This document shows, one piece after another, positions 37,064 to 47,220 of a stretch of DNA of 64,000 nucleotides. The stretch covers positions 1,426,001-1,490,000 of the forward strand of contig NZ_CP118246.1 in NCBI RefSeq assembly GCF_028816455.1, read 5' to 3'. The position numbers and the translations under genes were made by a program. Within the stretch, counting starts at the first letter, position 1. Every line of letters begins with the position of its first letter. The DNA comes from Devosia algicola. GTDB lineage: Bacteria > Pseudomonadota > Alphaproteobacteria > Rhizobiales > Devosiaceae. Under the pieces are notes generated by a model. The model was given only the letters and a program-made list of their open reading frames with translations, ran no database searches and was not told the origin of the DNA.

Positions 37064-38149
37064 TACGCGATCACGCTCCGCCCACTTGCCTTGTCAAAGA
37101 CGTGCAACCGGCTCAGGTCGAGCGTGAAGCTGAGCGCCTCGCCCTCGGTCACGACGCGCGGATTGAGCATTTTGCCCTGAACTTCCCGCCCGCCCAGATC
37201 GCTGTAGAGGATCGTTTCGGTACCAAGCGGCTCGGCAATATTGACGGTGCGCTCAATGGCCAGTGCATTGGCATCTCCATGCAGCGAATGCCCTTTTGGC
37301 GCAAAGCTTTCAGGCCGGAAGCCCAAAATGATCGCCTGCCCTTCGCTCACTTTGTGGTTTGCCGACAATGGCACTTCCACCCCGTCCGACAAAACTGCCT
37401 TGCCCGAACGCACCACTGCATCGAGCCTGGTTCATTGGCGGCGAGCCAATGAACCCGGCAACAAACGTATTGGCTGGCCGTTCGAACACGTCGGTAGGCG
37501 TGCCGATTTGCTCAATATAGCCGTCACGCATGATCACGATCCGGTCGGCCAGCGTCATCGCTTCGACCTGATCGTGGGTCACATAAATCACCGTCGTCTT
37601 GACCCGCTGATGCAGCTTCTTGATTTCAACCCGCATCTGCCCGCGCAGCTTGGCATCCAGATTGGACAGTGGCTCGTCAAACAGAAATACATCCGGATCG
37701 CGCACGATGGCCCGTCCCATCGCCACGCGCTGACGCTGCCCACCCGACAGGTTGGCCGGCAAGCGATCCATATAGGGCCCCAGCCCCAAAATCTCGGCCG
37801 CCGCGTCGACGCTTTTCTTGATCCGCGCCTCGTCCTGCCCCGCAATCTTGAGGCCAAACCCCAGATTGTCGCGCACCGTCATGTGGGGATAAAGCGCATA
37901 GGATTGAAACACCATCGAGATATTGCGCGCCCGTGGCGGCAGTTCGTTGACCACCCGGTCTCCGATGGTGATGGCGCCATCGCTCGCATCCTCCAGGCCC
38001 GCTATCATTCTCAGCGTCGTGGACTTGCCACAGCCCGACGGCCCCACCAGCACCACAAATTCATTATGCGCGATCTCAAGGTCGATGCCATGCACCACCT
38101 CGGTCTTGCCATAGCGTTTGACGACTTTTTCGAGGCGAACTTCAGCCAT
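37063..38149 (-). CDS. Sugar ABC transporter ATP-binding protein (UgpC type), one frameshift
   Basis: About 362 residues after correction: Walker A 'GPSGCGKST', signature '[17 protein letters not shown]', Walker B '[16 protein letters not shown]' and a MalK-type C-terminal domain. The break is at 37423-37428 (GCATCGAGCCTGG on the plus strand), after 'FIGSPPMN'; GAGCTG continues as '[16 protein letters not shown]'. The ATPase half is in frame throughout; only the regulatory domain would be lost. Confidence 0.9.
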
Positions 38150-38158
38150 GATGCTTCC

Positions 38159-39016
38159 TTACTTGACGCCGCCGAAAGTCAGGCCGGCGATCAAATGTTT
38201 CTGGACAACGAAGGTCAAAACCAACGCGGGAATAATGATGAGAACAGCCATGGCGCTCATGCCCGTCCAGTCCACGGTGAACTGGGCGGTAAAGTCCATC
38301 AGGCCCACGGGCATGGTCTTGGAGGCCGTGGTACGGGTGAGCTGGCTGGCCAACGCATATTCGTTCCACGAGGTCAAAAACGCAAAGATCGCTGCTGACG
38401 CCAGGCCAGACCGGGCCAGTGGAAATTCCACTTTCCAGAACGCCTGCCAGCGCGTGCACCCATCGATTTGCGCCGCCTCGGACAGATCAACTGGGATCTG
38501 CCGGAAAAACCCGTCGGTCAACCAGATGGTGAACGGCACATTGACCGCCAGATACACCAGAATCAGCCCCATCGATGTATCGATCAGCCCGATCCGGGCC
38601 CAGATGATAAAGAGCGGCAATGACAGCGCCACGCCCGGCACCGTGCGGCTCAGCATGAACGCCAGGAACAGCCCGCCCTTGCCCGGAAACCGGAACCGCG
38701 CAAATGCGTAGCCACCCGCCATGCCGATAGCGACCGCGACCAGCGTCGAGGTGACCGAGATCACCAGCGAATTGATAAAATACTGCGCCACTGGCAGGCC
38801 CTGTTGCTCACTCGACAGGCCGAACAGTCGGGCAAAATTATCCAGCGTCGGGTTTTGCGGTATCCATACCGCTGGCCGCGCCAACACCTCGATATTGGGC
38901 CGGAACGCCGTGACCACCACCCAAAGGCCCGGAATGGTCAGAATGGCCATGGCGACGAATACGCCAAAGCGGATTAGCCAGCGCTGCCAGGGCTTTTCAA
39001 TCGTGAGACGGCTCAT
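38159..39016 (-). CDS. Sugar ABC transporter permease (MalG type)
   Basis: A 285-residue membrane protein, six helices, EAA loop 'DLSEAAQIDGCTRWQAFWKVEFPLAR'. Its start overlaps the stop of the partner permease by 4 bases and its stop is 9 bases before the ATPase gene. Intact. Confidence 0.92.
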   Translation of the reverse strand: MSRLTIEKPWQRWLIRFGVFVAMAILTIPGLWVVVTAFRPNIEVLARPAVWIPQNPTLDNFARLFGLSSEQQGLPVAQYFINSLVISVTSTLVAVAIGMAGGYAFARFRFPGKGGLFLAFMLSRTVPGVALSLPLFIIWARIGLIDTSMGLILVYLAVNVPFTIWLTDGFFRQIPVDLSEAAQIDGCTRWQAFWKVEFPLARSGLASAAIFAFLTSWNEYALASQLTRTTASKTMPVGLMDFTAQFTVDWTGMSAMAVLIIIPALVLTFVVQKHLIAGLTFGGVK

Positions 39017-39945
39017 TGTGCGCCTCCCATAAAGGTGCGGGCGCTCACCAGCTTCCTGTAAAAGTAGAAGGTAAAGACGATCGACAGGATGATCGACACA
39101 TAGCCCATGGCGTTGGCCATACCCATCTGGCTGTTCTGATATCCGGTGCGCGTCATCAGAGTCCAGATCAACTCGGTGCGTCCCGCCGGGCCACCATTGG
39201 TCATGATCCGCACCATGTCATAGGCGCGCGCTACATCGAGCGAGCGAATGGTCATCGCGATATAAACAAAGGGCATGAGAAACGGCAGGGTGATATGCCG
39301 AAATACCTGCCACGGATTGCAACCATCCACCCGCGCCGCCTCGATCGGCTCTTTGGGCAGCGCCATCAACCCCGCGAGCAACAGGATGGCAAAGATCGAC
39401 GTCGACATCCAGATTTCTGCAAAAATAATCGAAAAATTGGCGAGATTGCCATCAACTAGCCAGGCAATCGGCTGTTTTATCAGGCCAAGGTCAAATAGCG
39501 CATTGTTGACCAGTCCAATCGAGTCATTGAACAAATATTTGAACTGGAAGCCCACCAGGATGGGCGAAAACATCATCGGGAACATCATGATTGTGCGCAG
39601 GGTACGCTGTCCCCAGGTGATCTTGTTGACCAGCAATGCCAGCCCCAAGCCCAGCAGCATCTCAAGATTGAGCGCGATGGTAATGAAAATGATCGTACGC
39701 CCGAACGCCCACCAGAAATCGCTATTGCCCATCAGCCGCTGATAATTGCGCAGGCCAATAAAATTGAACAAGGTTGCCGGTCGGGTCAGATTATAGTTGG
39801 TAAAGCTGGTCCAGAACGAAACCAGTAGAGGCAGCAGCACCACCGATAGAATGACGAGCGCCGCTGGCAACAGCAGGAGATAGGGCGTTGCCGCAGGTGA
39901 GCGCATGAACGCGCCTATGCGATTACGCGGCTTGTGATGCGGCAT
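39013..39945 (-). CDS. Sugar ABC transporter permease (MalF type)
   Basis: A 310-residue permease with six helices and EAA loop 'EPIEAARVDGCNPWQVFRHITLPFL'. The frame is open to 40083, but ATG 39945 ('MPHHKPRNRIGAF') gives the normal length, and the upstream part overlaps the true end of the binding-protein gene. Confidence 0.9.
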   Translation of the reverse strand: MPHHKPRNRIGAFMRSPAATPYLLLLPAALVILSVVLLPLLVSFWTSFTNYNLTRPATLFNFIGLRNYQRLMGNSDFWWAFGRTIIFITIALNLEMLLGLGLALLVNKITWGQRTLRTIMMFPMMFSPILVGFQFKYLFNDSIGLVNNALFDLGLIKQPIAWLVDGNLANFSIIFAEIWMSTSIFAILLLAGLMALPKEPIEAARVDGCNPWQVFRHITLPFLMPFVYIAMTIRSLDVARAYDMVRIMTNGGPAGRTELIWTLMTRTGYQNSQMGMANAMGYVSIILSIVFTFYFYRKLVSARTFMGGAQ

Positions 39946-40090
39946 AGTCTCAACACTTGCGCTCAAACCTGCACCCCCGAAATAATCATGTGGTCGGCAG
40001 TGCCTGCCAATCCAAATTCGTCCGGACGCAGGCCCGGACGAATATCGCGAAATACGCTGCTCCAGCCAGGGCCGGAGCAGCAACGAGGAA

Positions 40091-41420
40091 CTAGAGCAAT
40101 CCAGCGTCTTCCATGATCACGGTCGCATCGGCCGCGGCCTTGTCGAGAGCCTTCCTGCGGGGTCTTTTCGCCCACGATCGCGGCCTGCAACTGAGGCCAC
40201 AGAATGTTGGAAACCTCGATCCATTGCGGAATCAATGGCGGCGTACGTGCGTCTGCCAGGGAGGCCTGCCAGATCGGGAACATTTCAGCCAGTGCGGGCT
40301 TGTCGTTCTCTTTGAAGTATTTGATCACTTCATCGAACGTCTTGGTCCGCGTGGGCAGATTGCCTGCCTCGGCTTCCATCATCTCGCTCTCGTCATTGGT
40401 CAGGAACACAGCAAGGGAAACAGCAGCTTCCTTGTTGTCGCACGCCTGGGTCACCGAGAACGAGTGCGAACCGGACCAGCCACCGCGAACCCCTGCACTG
40501 CCAACCGGCGACACGGCAAAGCCGAGAACGTCGGAGATCTTGGAGGCGGAGGGATCGCTGTAGAATCCGGCAAAGCCGGGCCAGTCAAGGTCAATTGCCA
40601 ACTGCCCAGCGGCCATGGCCTGCCCGATATCGTCCCAGGTATAATTGACCGTGCCAGCGGGTACCGCACCGGCATCATAGATATCCTTGAACCACTCAAG
40701 CGCGGCTACGCCCTCAGGCGAATTGAAGATCGGCTTCCAGTTTTCGTCAAACAGGTCGCCGCCATTGGCGCGCAGGATTTCCATGAAACGACCCGACATG
40801 CCCTCGTCCTTGCCGGCAAAGGCAGTGCCATAAAGGTTCGGGGGATCGGCCAGAAAAATGATCTGCTGCTTGAGTTCGTCAAAGGTCTTGGCCGGCGCCA
40901 GATCGGTGCCAAACTTTTCCTTGTACGCCTTCATATTGGCAGGATCTTCGTAAATGTCCTTGCGGTAATAAATGTTGGACACGTCGGTAACGCGTGGCAA
41001 CTGCACCAACCGTCCGTCGACCTCGGAAGCGGCCAATGTGCCGGGCACATATTTGGCCAGTTCTTCGGCCGGGATCATGTCCCTCAAGTCGATATAGAGA
41101 TCGCCATATTGGGGCGCAAAACTGGTGTGGTTCGACCCCAGGCACCAGCTGATCTGGCCTGTCGCGATGTCCTGTTTGATCTCGCGGTCAAGATCAAAAT
41201 GGTTCTTGGACGACACGATTTCGACCTTAGCGCCCGTCATGGCCTCCCACTCGGGAATGCGCGTATAGAGTTTTTCGTACTGGGTGCCGCCAATCAGCTT
41301 CACCTTGAGCGTATAGTCGGGGAATGACCCATAATCAAACTCTTGCGCCAGCGCGGTGCCGGACAATGCAGCCACGGCACAGGACGCCAAAAGGGCTTTC
41401 GCCAGGAATTTACTAACCAT
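40091..41420 (-). CDS. Sugar ABC transporter substrate-binding protein, one frameshift near the end
   Basis: About 442 residues: Sec signal 'AKALLASCAVAALSGTALAQ', then a family 1 binding protein ('GGTQYEKLYTRIPEWEAMTG', 'LPRVTDVSNIYYRKDIYE', 'GGWSGSHSFSV'). At 40147-40152 the plus strand reads CGAGAGCCTTCC; GAGCTT gives 'TPQEALDKAAADATVIMEDA' and TAG at 40091. Without the correction the frame runs on to 39963. ATG 41420 follows GGAGGAG. First gene of the third sugar importer, divergent from the IclR gene. Confidence 0.9.
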
Positions 41421-41588
41421 TGATTTCTCCTCCACAGGGGACCTTTCGGTCAACGCCGCCAATTTTGGGGGCTTGATAATCCATATTTGAAAGATCTATT
41501 TGTAGGTAAGCACAATCCGTGCAATGACGTCAACAGTCGTCGCGACACGACACTGCGCATTTGCTGACCCGTGCGTGACGGCCAACGT

Positions 41589-41622
41589 TACCCTAATGCT
41601 ACCACCTGTTAGTAGCAGGGTA
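41589..41622. promoter_or_regulatory. Inverted repeat in the binding-protein/IclR gap
   Basis: TACCCT + 3 bases + GCTAC, a 9-base centre, then GTAGC + AGGGTA: both arm segments pair perfectly with a 3-base bulge on the left. It lies 26 bases before the IclR start and in the divergent promoter region, so an IclR operator is more likely than a terminator (no T run follows). Confidence 0.45.
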
Positions 41623-41648
41623 CGGATCGGTATAACGGGAGTTGAACC

Positions 41649-42426
41649 TTGATCACACTGGACGACGATGATCGCTATCGCGCCCCGGCACTGGACAAAG
41701 GTCTTGATATAATTGAGCTTTTGGCCGAAACCGACGACGGTTTGAGCCAGGCTGAAATTGCCAAGGCCCTTGGCCGCTCCCCCAATGAAATCTACCGCAT
41801 GCTTGAGCGTCTCGTTCGCCGCAACTACGTCCGGCGCACCGTTGAGGATCGCTATGAAATCACCCTGAAACTCTTCGAGGCTCGGGCACGCTCGACCCCC
41901 GATGAATCGCCTTGTAAACCAGGCAAAACCAGTCCTTCGCCAGTTCGCCATGGAGGCCGAACAGGCCTGTCATCTCGTCATTCATGACCGTGGCCATCTT
42001 GTCGTCGTTGCCCAGATGGATGGCCCCGGATATTGGAACGTCTCTATCCGTATTGGCAGTCGTGTCGGCCTTGTTAACACGGGGTCAGGACACATTTTTC
42101 TCGCCTATCATAGCGACGAAGAAGCTAAATTAATGCTGGAAGAACAAGGATTTACCGATCCAAACGCCTTGCCAAAAGGCCTCGATCAGCGGCTCACCAC
42201 TGTGCGCAAACTCGGTTACGAAAACATGCCCAGTGCACAGGTTTCCGGCGTCTTCAACCTCTCCGTCCCGATCTTCGGCCCTCTTGGTTCCGTCATCGCC
42301 GCCCTCACCTGCCCTTACACCCAGCGTATCGACAAGGCCAATGCCCCCAACATCACCGAAGCATTGACAATGTTGCAGGCCGCAGGACACGAATTGTCTC
42401 AACGATCCAGCGAAAAATCGAAATAA
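41649..42426 (+). CDS. IclR family transcriptional regulator, one frameshift
   Basis: About 258 residues after correction: helix-turn-helix (20-75, 'LSQAEIAKALGRSPNEIYRMLERL') and the IclR effector domain ('HLVIHDRGHLVVVAQMDGPG', 'IRIGSRVGLVNTGSGHIFLA', 'VFNLSVPIFGPLGSVIAAL'). The break is at 41878-41883 (TTCGAGGCTCGGG); GAGCTC gives 'ITLKLFELGHARPPMNRLV'. Start TTG 41649, with a weak GGGAG upstream. It probably controls the operon downstream (mutarotase to MaoC) and the divergent importer. Confidence 0.88.
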
Positions 42427-42440
42427 ACAGGAGAACGTCA

Positions 42441-42770
42441 ATGAAACGATATGGTGCCGTCATTGGGTTGGACGCTGCCCAGATTGCCGAATATACAAAA
42501 GTTCACGCCGAGGTCTGGCCCGATGTTCTAAAACAGATCAAGAACAGCAATATCACCAACTACTCTATTTTTCTGCGCCAACCAGAAAACCTGCTTTTCG
42601 CCTATTATGAATATACCGGCCAGGACCACGACGCCGACATGGCCGCCATGGCCGCCGATCCCGTCACCCAGAAATGGTGGGACCTCTGCATGCCCATGCA
42701 ACGCCCCCTCGACACCAGAAAAGACGGCGAATGGTGGGCCCCTGCCCACGAAGTTTTCCACCTCGACTAG
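42441..42770 (+). CDS. rhaM: L-rhamnose mutarotase family protein
   Basis: A 109-residue protein of the RhaM/DUF718 family, which converts alpha and beta anomers of L-rhamnose; related members act on other 6-deoxy-sugars. Marks: 'YTKVHAEVWPDVLKQI' (catalytic His), 'NYSIFLRQPENLLFAYYEY' and 'WWDLCMPMQRPL'. ATG 42441 follows GGAG. It supports a 6-deoxy-hexose (fucose or rhamnose) as substrate of the locus. First structural gene after the IclR regulator. Confidence 0.88.
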   Translation: MKRYGAVIGLDAAQIAEYTKVHAEVWPDVLKQIKNSNITNYSIFLRQPENLLFAYYEYTGQDHDADMAAMAADPVTQKWWDLCMPMQRPLDTRKDGEWWAPAHEVFHLD

Positions 42771-42855
42771 TCGCCGAAGCCAGCTTGCATAGTTCGCTTG
42801 TATGTGAAAAGATTATTCACATAAGAATGAACTGCTTGCTGAAGGACGGTTGAGG

Positions 42856-43916
42856 ATGGAGGATAAGAAACCACTGCGACAGGCTTGGCCGCGGCCGACC
42901 GCGCCTCTGCCGATTGTCATCATCGGCGCTGGGGGCATCGTCAATGACGCCCACCTGCCCGCCTACAAATTAGCCGACCTGCCGGTGGCGGGGATATTTG
43001 ACATCGACGCGGAAAAATCCACGGCGATGGGCGCAAAGTGGGATATCCCGACATTCAAAACCCTGGCCGACGCCGTGGCCACACCCGGCGCTGTATTTGA
43101 CCTGGCACTCCCCCTGCCGCCCATCTGGAGGTGTTGTCAGAACTCCCCGATGGCGCCACGGTTTTGTTGCAAAAGCCCATGGGTCGGGACCTTGCTGAAG
43201 CAACAAAAATTCTTGAATTGTGCCGAGCCAAGTCCCTGACAGCAGCGGTCAACTTCCAGTTGCGGTTTTCGCCCATGATGCTGGCAGTTTCCGATGCGGT
43301 AGAGCGAGGTTGGCTGGGGGATCTGGTCGATATTGAGGTTCATCTGAACCTTGTTACCCCTTGGCATCTCTTCCCGTTTCTCAAGCGCATGGAGCGGGTC
43401 GAAATTGCGGTTCACTCCATTCACTACCTCGATATGATCCGTTCGCTGCTGGGTAATCCCGAGGGCGTCCACGTTCGCACTCTAGGCCATCCCAATCACG
43501 ATCTGGCGCAAACCCGCACCAGCGCGATCCTCGATTTTGCCGATGGCATTCGCACCACCTTGTCGATCAATCATGATCATGATTTCGGTCGTCGGTTTCA
43601 GGACGCCAGCTTCCGCGTCGAAGGCACGCAAGGCGCTGCAATCATCAAGCTTGGCCTATTGCTCAACTATCCCGAAGGCGAGCCCGATGAGCTTTGGATC
43701 GTGCAGCGTGGCAAGGACTGGCACCAGATACCCCTGACAGGCGGATGGTTTCCCCACGCATTCGTGGGCACCATGAGCAATTTGCAACGCGTCGCAGCAG
43801 GCGAGGATTCAACGCTCATAACCTCGGTCGAAGATGCCTGGCACACCATGGCATTGGCTGAAGCCGCCTTTACCTCCGCTCGATCCCCGGCTACCCCCAT
43901 CAAGGAAAAACCATGA
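42856..43916 (+). CDS. Gfo/Idh/MocA family oxidoreductase, one frameshift
   Basis: About 353 residues after correction. Rossmann part '[18 protein letters not shown]' at about 20, 'QKPMGRD' (the family EKP motif with Gln) and the C-terminal domain with '[16 protein letters not shown]' (active-site His). The break is a C5 run at 43110-43114: one more C gives '[18 protein letters not shown]'. Such enzymes oxidise sugars or sugar acids with NAD(P). The stop overlaps the MaoC start (ATGA). Confidence 0.85.
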
Positions 43917-44464
43917 GCAGCGCAACAGTTGGCGTCTCCTCGACACACCCTAAAACCATGCCCTCCCACCACGCTGAACTACCGGTCTGGAACGCAGAAA
44001 ACTGGTTTTATGAAGACTGGACGGTTGGACACAAAATCCGCTCGCTCCGCCGCACCATGTCGGAGGGTGAATCCATGCAGTTCAACGCGCTGGTGACGGA
44101 CATGCACCCGTATGTTGCCGACGAAATATTTGCCACGACGGAAGGTCAGTTCAACAAACGCCTGATCGCCGGTGCGCTGGTCTTTTCCGCCGGACTGGGG
44201 TTGGTCGCCACCAATTGCGTCAACGCCTTTTCCTATGGCTATGACCGCCTGCGGTTCATCAAGCCAACCTTTATCGGCGACACCATCTATACTATCCGCA
44301 CCAATCTCGACAAACGCCCGAAATATCAAAAGCTTGGCCTCTGCCGCGCCAGCTACGAAGTGTACAAGGGCGACGGTGAGCTGGTGCTTTATTGCGAACA
44401 TCTCCAGACCGTCAAATACCGCAACCCCGAAGCCTTCGCCAACCAGATTGATAAACCATCATGA
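43913..44464 (+). CDS. MaoC-like hot-dog protein, atypical active site
   Basis: A 183-residue hot-dog-fold protein of the MaoC dehydratase group, with '[15 protein letters not shown]', '[17 protein letters not shown]' and '[19 protein letters not shown]'. In the hydratase motif (normally Asp-x-Asn-Pro-x-His) it reads 'TDMHPYVAD', so the usual Asn is His and the usual His is Val. It may be a non-catalytic or differently working subunit; the second MaoC protein at 46743 keeps the His. Gene starts overlap on both sides (ATGA), showing tight coupling with the dehydrogenase and the CoA-transferase. Confidence 0.82.
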   Translation: MSSATVGVSSTHPKTMPSHHAELPVWNAENWFYEDWTVGHKIRSLRRTMSEGESMQFNALVTDMHPYVADEIFATTEGQFNKRLIAGALVFSAGLGLVATNCVNAFSYGYDRLRFIKPTFIGDTIYTIRTNLDKRPKYQKLGLCRASYEVYKGDGELVLYCEHLQTVKYRNPEAFANQIDKPS

Positions 44465-45618
44465 GTACGTTAAAGCCCGGCCTACTCGATGGACTGGTCG
44501 TCGTTGATCTATGTCAGTTCCTGTCTGGTCCTTATGCAAGCCTGCGATTGCAGGATCTTGGTGCCCGCGTCATCAAGATCGAGCGGCCCGCCGGCGGCGA
44601 TTTGAGCCGAAGCCTGTATTTGAGCGACACCGAGATTGGCGGGGACTCCACCATCTTTCACGCCATCAATCGCTCCAAGGAAAGTCTCGCCCTCGATCTC
44701 AAAAATCCCGACGATCTGGCGGCACTGCGCAAGCTACTCAGCAAGGTGGATGTCGTATTACAAAATTTTCGACCCGGCGTCATCGCTCGGCTCGGCCTCG
44801 ATTATGAGGCGGTAAAACTACTCAATCCCGACATTGTTTACGCATCGATCACCGGTTATGGCGAGGACGGTCCATGGGTTGATCGTCCAGGGCAGGACCT
44901 GCTCGCACAGGCCCGATCTGGCGTCATGTGGCTCAACGGTGATGACGATCAGGGCCCGGTGCCCTTCGGACTGGCGATCGCCGACATGCTTGCAGGCGCT
45001 GCCGTGGCGCAAGGCATTCTGGCCGCTTTGGTACGCCGCGGCATATCGGGCGAAGGCGCCCACATAGAAACCTCTCTTCTTGAAGCGCTGGTAGATTTTC
45101 AGTTCGAAGTGCTGACCACCCATTTAAATGATGGCGGCCGCATTCCCAAACGCAGCGCCTTCCGATCGGCTCATGCCTATTTGTCTGCGCCTTATGGCGT
45201 CTATCCCACCAGCGACGGCTATATCGCCATTGCCATGACCCCAATTGGAAAATTGCGAGACCTGCTCGATATTGACGCCCTGACTGCCTATGAAGAGCCA
45301 AAAACCTGGTTTACGGCGCGCGACCAGATCAAGAAGATCATTGCCGATCGGCTGGTCACCGCCACCAGCGAGCACTGGTTATCAATACTGGAGCCCGCTG
45401 ACATCTGGTGTGCCACGGTGCTTGATTGGCGCCAACTCATGGACAGCCCCGGTTTCAAGACTCTCGACATGCTCCAGACTGTCACCCGATCGGACGATGT
45501 GAGCATTGTCACCACCCGCTCACCGCTCCGCGTCAACGGCGAGCGTGCCAGCACCGGACGGGCCGCGCCGCGCATCGGCGAACAAAGCGCCGCCATTCGC
45601 GCCGAGTTCAATCTATGA
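44461..45618 (+). CDS. CaiB/BaiF family CoA-transferase
   Basis: A 385-residue class III CoA-transferase. Marks: '[20 protein letters not shown]', '[14 protein letters not shown]', '[17 protein letters not shown]', '[15 protein letters not shown]', '[12 protein letters not shown]' and '[13 protein letters not shown]' with the conserved Asp that forms the CoA thioester intermediate. It moves CoA between carboxylic acids; here probably activating an acid that the MaoC proteins then (de)hydrate. Its stop overlaps the start of the next gene (ATGA). Confidence 0.9.
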   Translation: MSTLKPGLLDGLVVVDLCQFLSGPYASLRLQDLGARVIKIERPAGGDLSRSLYLSDTEIGGDSTIFHAINRSKESLALDLKNPDDLAALRKLLSKVDVVLQNFRPGVIARLGLDYEAVKLLNPDIVYASITGYGEDGPWVDRPGQDLLAQARSGVMWLNGDDDQGPVPFGLAIADMLAGAAVAQGILAALVRRGISGEGAHIETSLLEALVDFQFEVLTTHLNDGGRIPKRSAFRSAHAYLSAPYGVYPTSDGYIAIAMTPIGKLRDLLDIDALTAYEEPKTWFTARDQIKKIIADRLVTATSEHWLSILEPADIWCATVLDWRQLMDSPGFKTLDMLQTVTRSDDVSIVTTRSPLRVNGERASTGRAAPRIGEQSAAIRAEFNL

Positions 45619-46743
45619 AAAAATTGAAAGGCATGACCTGGAGTCACCCGCGCGGCTATGATCCGATGGTGGCGACGGCGCGGCAATGGCACAAAGATAC
45701 AGGCGTCGAAATAAGCTGGGACAAGCGCAGCCTTCAGGACTTTGAGAGTTTCCCGGTTGAGGAGTTGGCACGCCAATATGATTTGATCGTGATTGATCAC
45801 CCCCATGTTGGCCAGATCACGGCTGAACACTGTCTTGTGCCGCTTGACGTTGCCGGACGAGAGACCGAACTGGCCGATATGCGAGCCCACACGGTAGGTC
45901 AGTCGTTCCAGAGCCTATAATTGGGATGGCCGCCAATGGGCATTTCCCATCGATGCGGCAGCGCAGGTCCAGGCCTATCGACCCGATCTATTGCCAAAAC
46001 CGGCTACGAGCTGGGATGAGGTTATTGCATTGGCCAAAAATGGCCAGGTGATATTGCCGATGCGCCCGCCCCATTCCCTTATGTGTCTTTACACCTTGGC
46101 CGCAAACCTTGGCCATCCCTGCCCCACCGGCGGCCAGAACGAATTGCTGGATCTGCCAACGGGCGTCAAGATTATTGCCCTCCTGCGGGCGGTCACCGAC
46201 CATATCGGTGCTGACCAGTTCGATATGGACCCCATTGACGCCTCGGAGGCTATGGCAAAGCCCGATAGCCCCTTCGCGATCATGCCCCTGGGCTACGGCT
46301 ATCTCAGCTATGGACTAGCGGACTTCCGCCCAAAGCGGCTAAAATTTGCCGATATTCCCGCAGCAGGCACTGCTGGTCCGTCCGGCTCAGCGCTCGGCGG
46401 CACAGGCATCGCCATATCCGCATTTTGCGACCATAAGGCCGAGGCAATCGATTATGCCTATTGGGTGGCAAGCGCACCGGTGCAGCGCGGCCTCTATGCT
46501 AAAGCCGGTGGCCAACCCGGTCATGGTCTTGCTTGGGAGGACGACGCGGTCAATCTGGCCGTCGACGACTTTTATCGGTGTACACGCAAAACGCTGGAAA
46601 AAGCCTGGGTGCGACCGCGTCACAACGGCTACATGGCCTTTCAGGACGCAGCCGCCCGACGCCTCAATATCGGATTGCAATCGCGCGAAGAACCCGCCGC
46701 CATCATTGAGGCCATCAACCAACTGTTTCGAGAGAGCTTTTGA
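45615..46743 (+). CDS. Solute-binding-fold protein without signal peptide, one frameshift
   Basis: About 375 residues after correction. It resembles family 1 sugar-binding proteins ('GMTWSHPRGYDPMVATARQW', 'YDLIVIDHPHVGQI', 'AYRPDLLPKPATSWDEV', 'GGTGIAISAFCDHKAEAIDYAYW'), but the protein starts directly with the mature fold, with no signal sequence. The break is at 45911-45916 (CCAGAGCCTATAA); GAGCTA gives 'GQSFQSYNWDGRQWAFPIDAA'. Start and stop both overlap neighbours, so it is a fixed part of the CoA-transferase/MaoC operon. No permease is next to it. Cytoplasmic ligand sensor or chaperone role is a guess. Confidence 0.78.
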
Positions 46744-47192
46744 TGGAACACGAGCGCTATTTTGAAGACTATGTTCTGGATCATACCCGCACGACGTTCG
46801 GGCGTACGATCACAGAAAGTGATTTCGTCGTACATGCGGGCCATACCGGGGACTTTTTCCCTCACCACATGGACGCCGAAGCCATGAAATCGAGCCAATG
46901 GGGCCAACGGATTGCCCACGGCACCCTGACCTTTGCCATAGGCATTGGTTTGACCGCCACGGAGATTAACCCGCTGGCTTTTTCCTATGGGTACGACCGT
47001 TTGCGGTTTCCAAAACCGGTCTTCATTGGCGACACTATCCATACCCAACTCAGGATTGCCAGGCTGGAAGACGATCCAAAACGCCTCGATCATGGCCGGA
47101 TAACCGAAGAAGTGCGCGTCATCAACCAGCGTGACGACGTCGTGCTCGCCTGCGATCATATCTATTTGGCCAAGCGCAGAAACCCGACCTAG
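46743..47192 (+). CDS. MaoC family dehydratase
   Basis: A 149-residue hot-dog-fold enoyl-CoA hydratase-type protein. The motif 'HAGHTGDFFPHHMDAEAM' keeps the Asp and His of the hydratase site, with Phe for Asn; 'RIAHGTLTFAIGIGLTA' and '[19 protein letters not shown]' follow. It shares the last block with the MaoC protein at 43913, so the two may pair. Last gene of the operon; ATG 46743 overlaps the stop of the binding-fold protein. Confidence 0.88.
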   Translation: MEHERYFEDYVLDHTRTTFGRTITESDFVVHAGHTGDFFPHHMDAEAMKSSQWGQRIAHGTLTFAIGIGLTATEINPLAFSYGYDRLRFPKPVFIGDTIHTQLRIARLEDDPKRLDHGRITEEVRVINQRDDVVLACDHIYLAKRRNPT

Positions 47193-47220
47193 TATCGACA
47201 CCTCACCTGATGCGTGGCCG

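Noticed and set aside
40113..41327. 404-residue plus-strand frame opposite the binding-protein gene
   Set aside because: Antisense to a well supported solute-binding protein; no RBS or domain.
41589..41622. Rho-independent terminator
   Set aside because: The stem is followed by CGGATCGG, not a T run, and it lies between divergent genes where no transcript ends.
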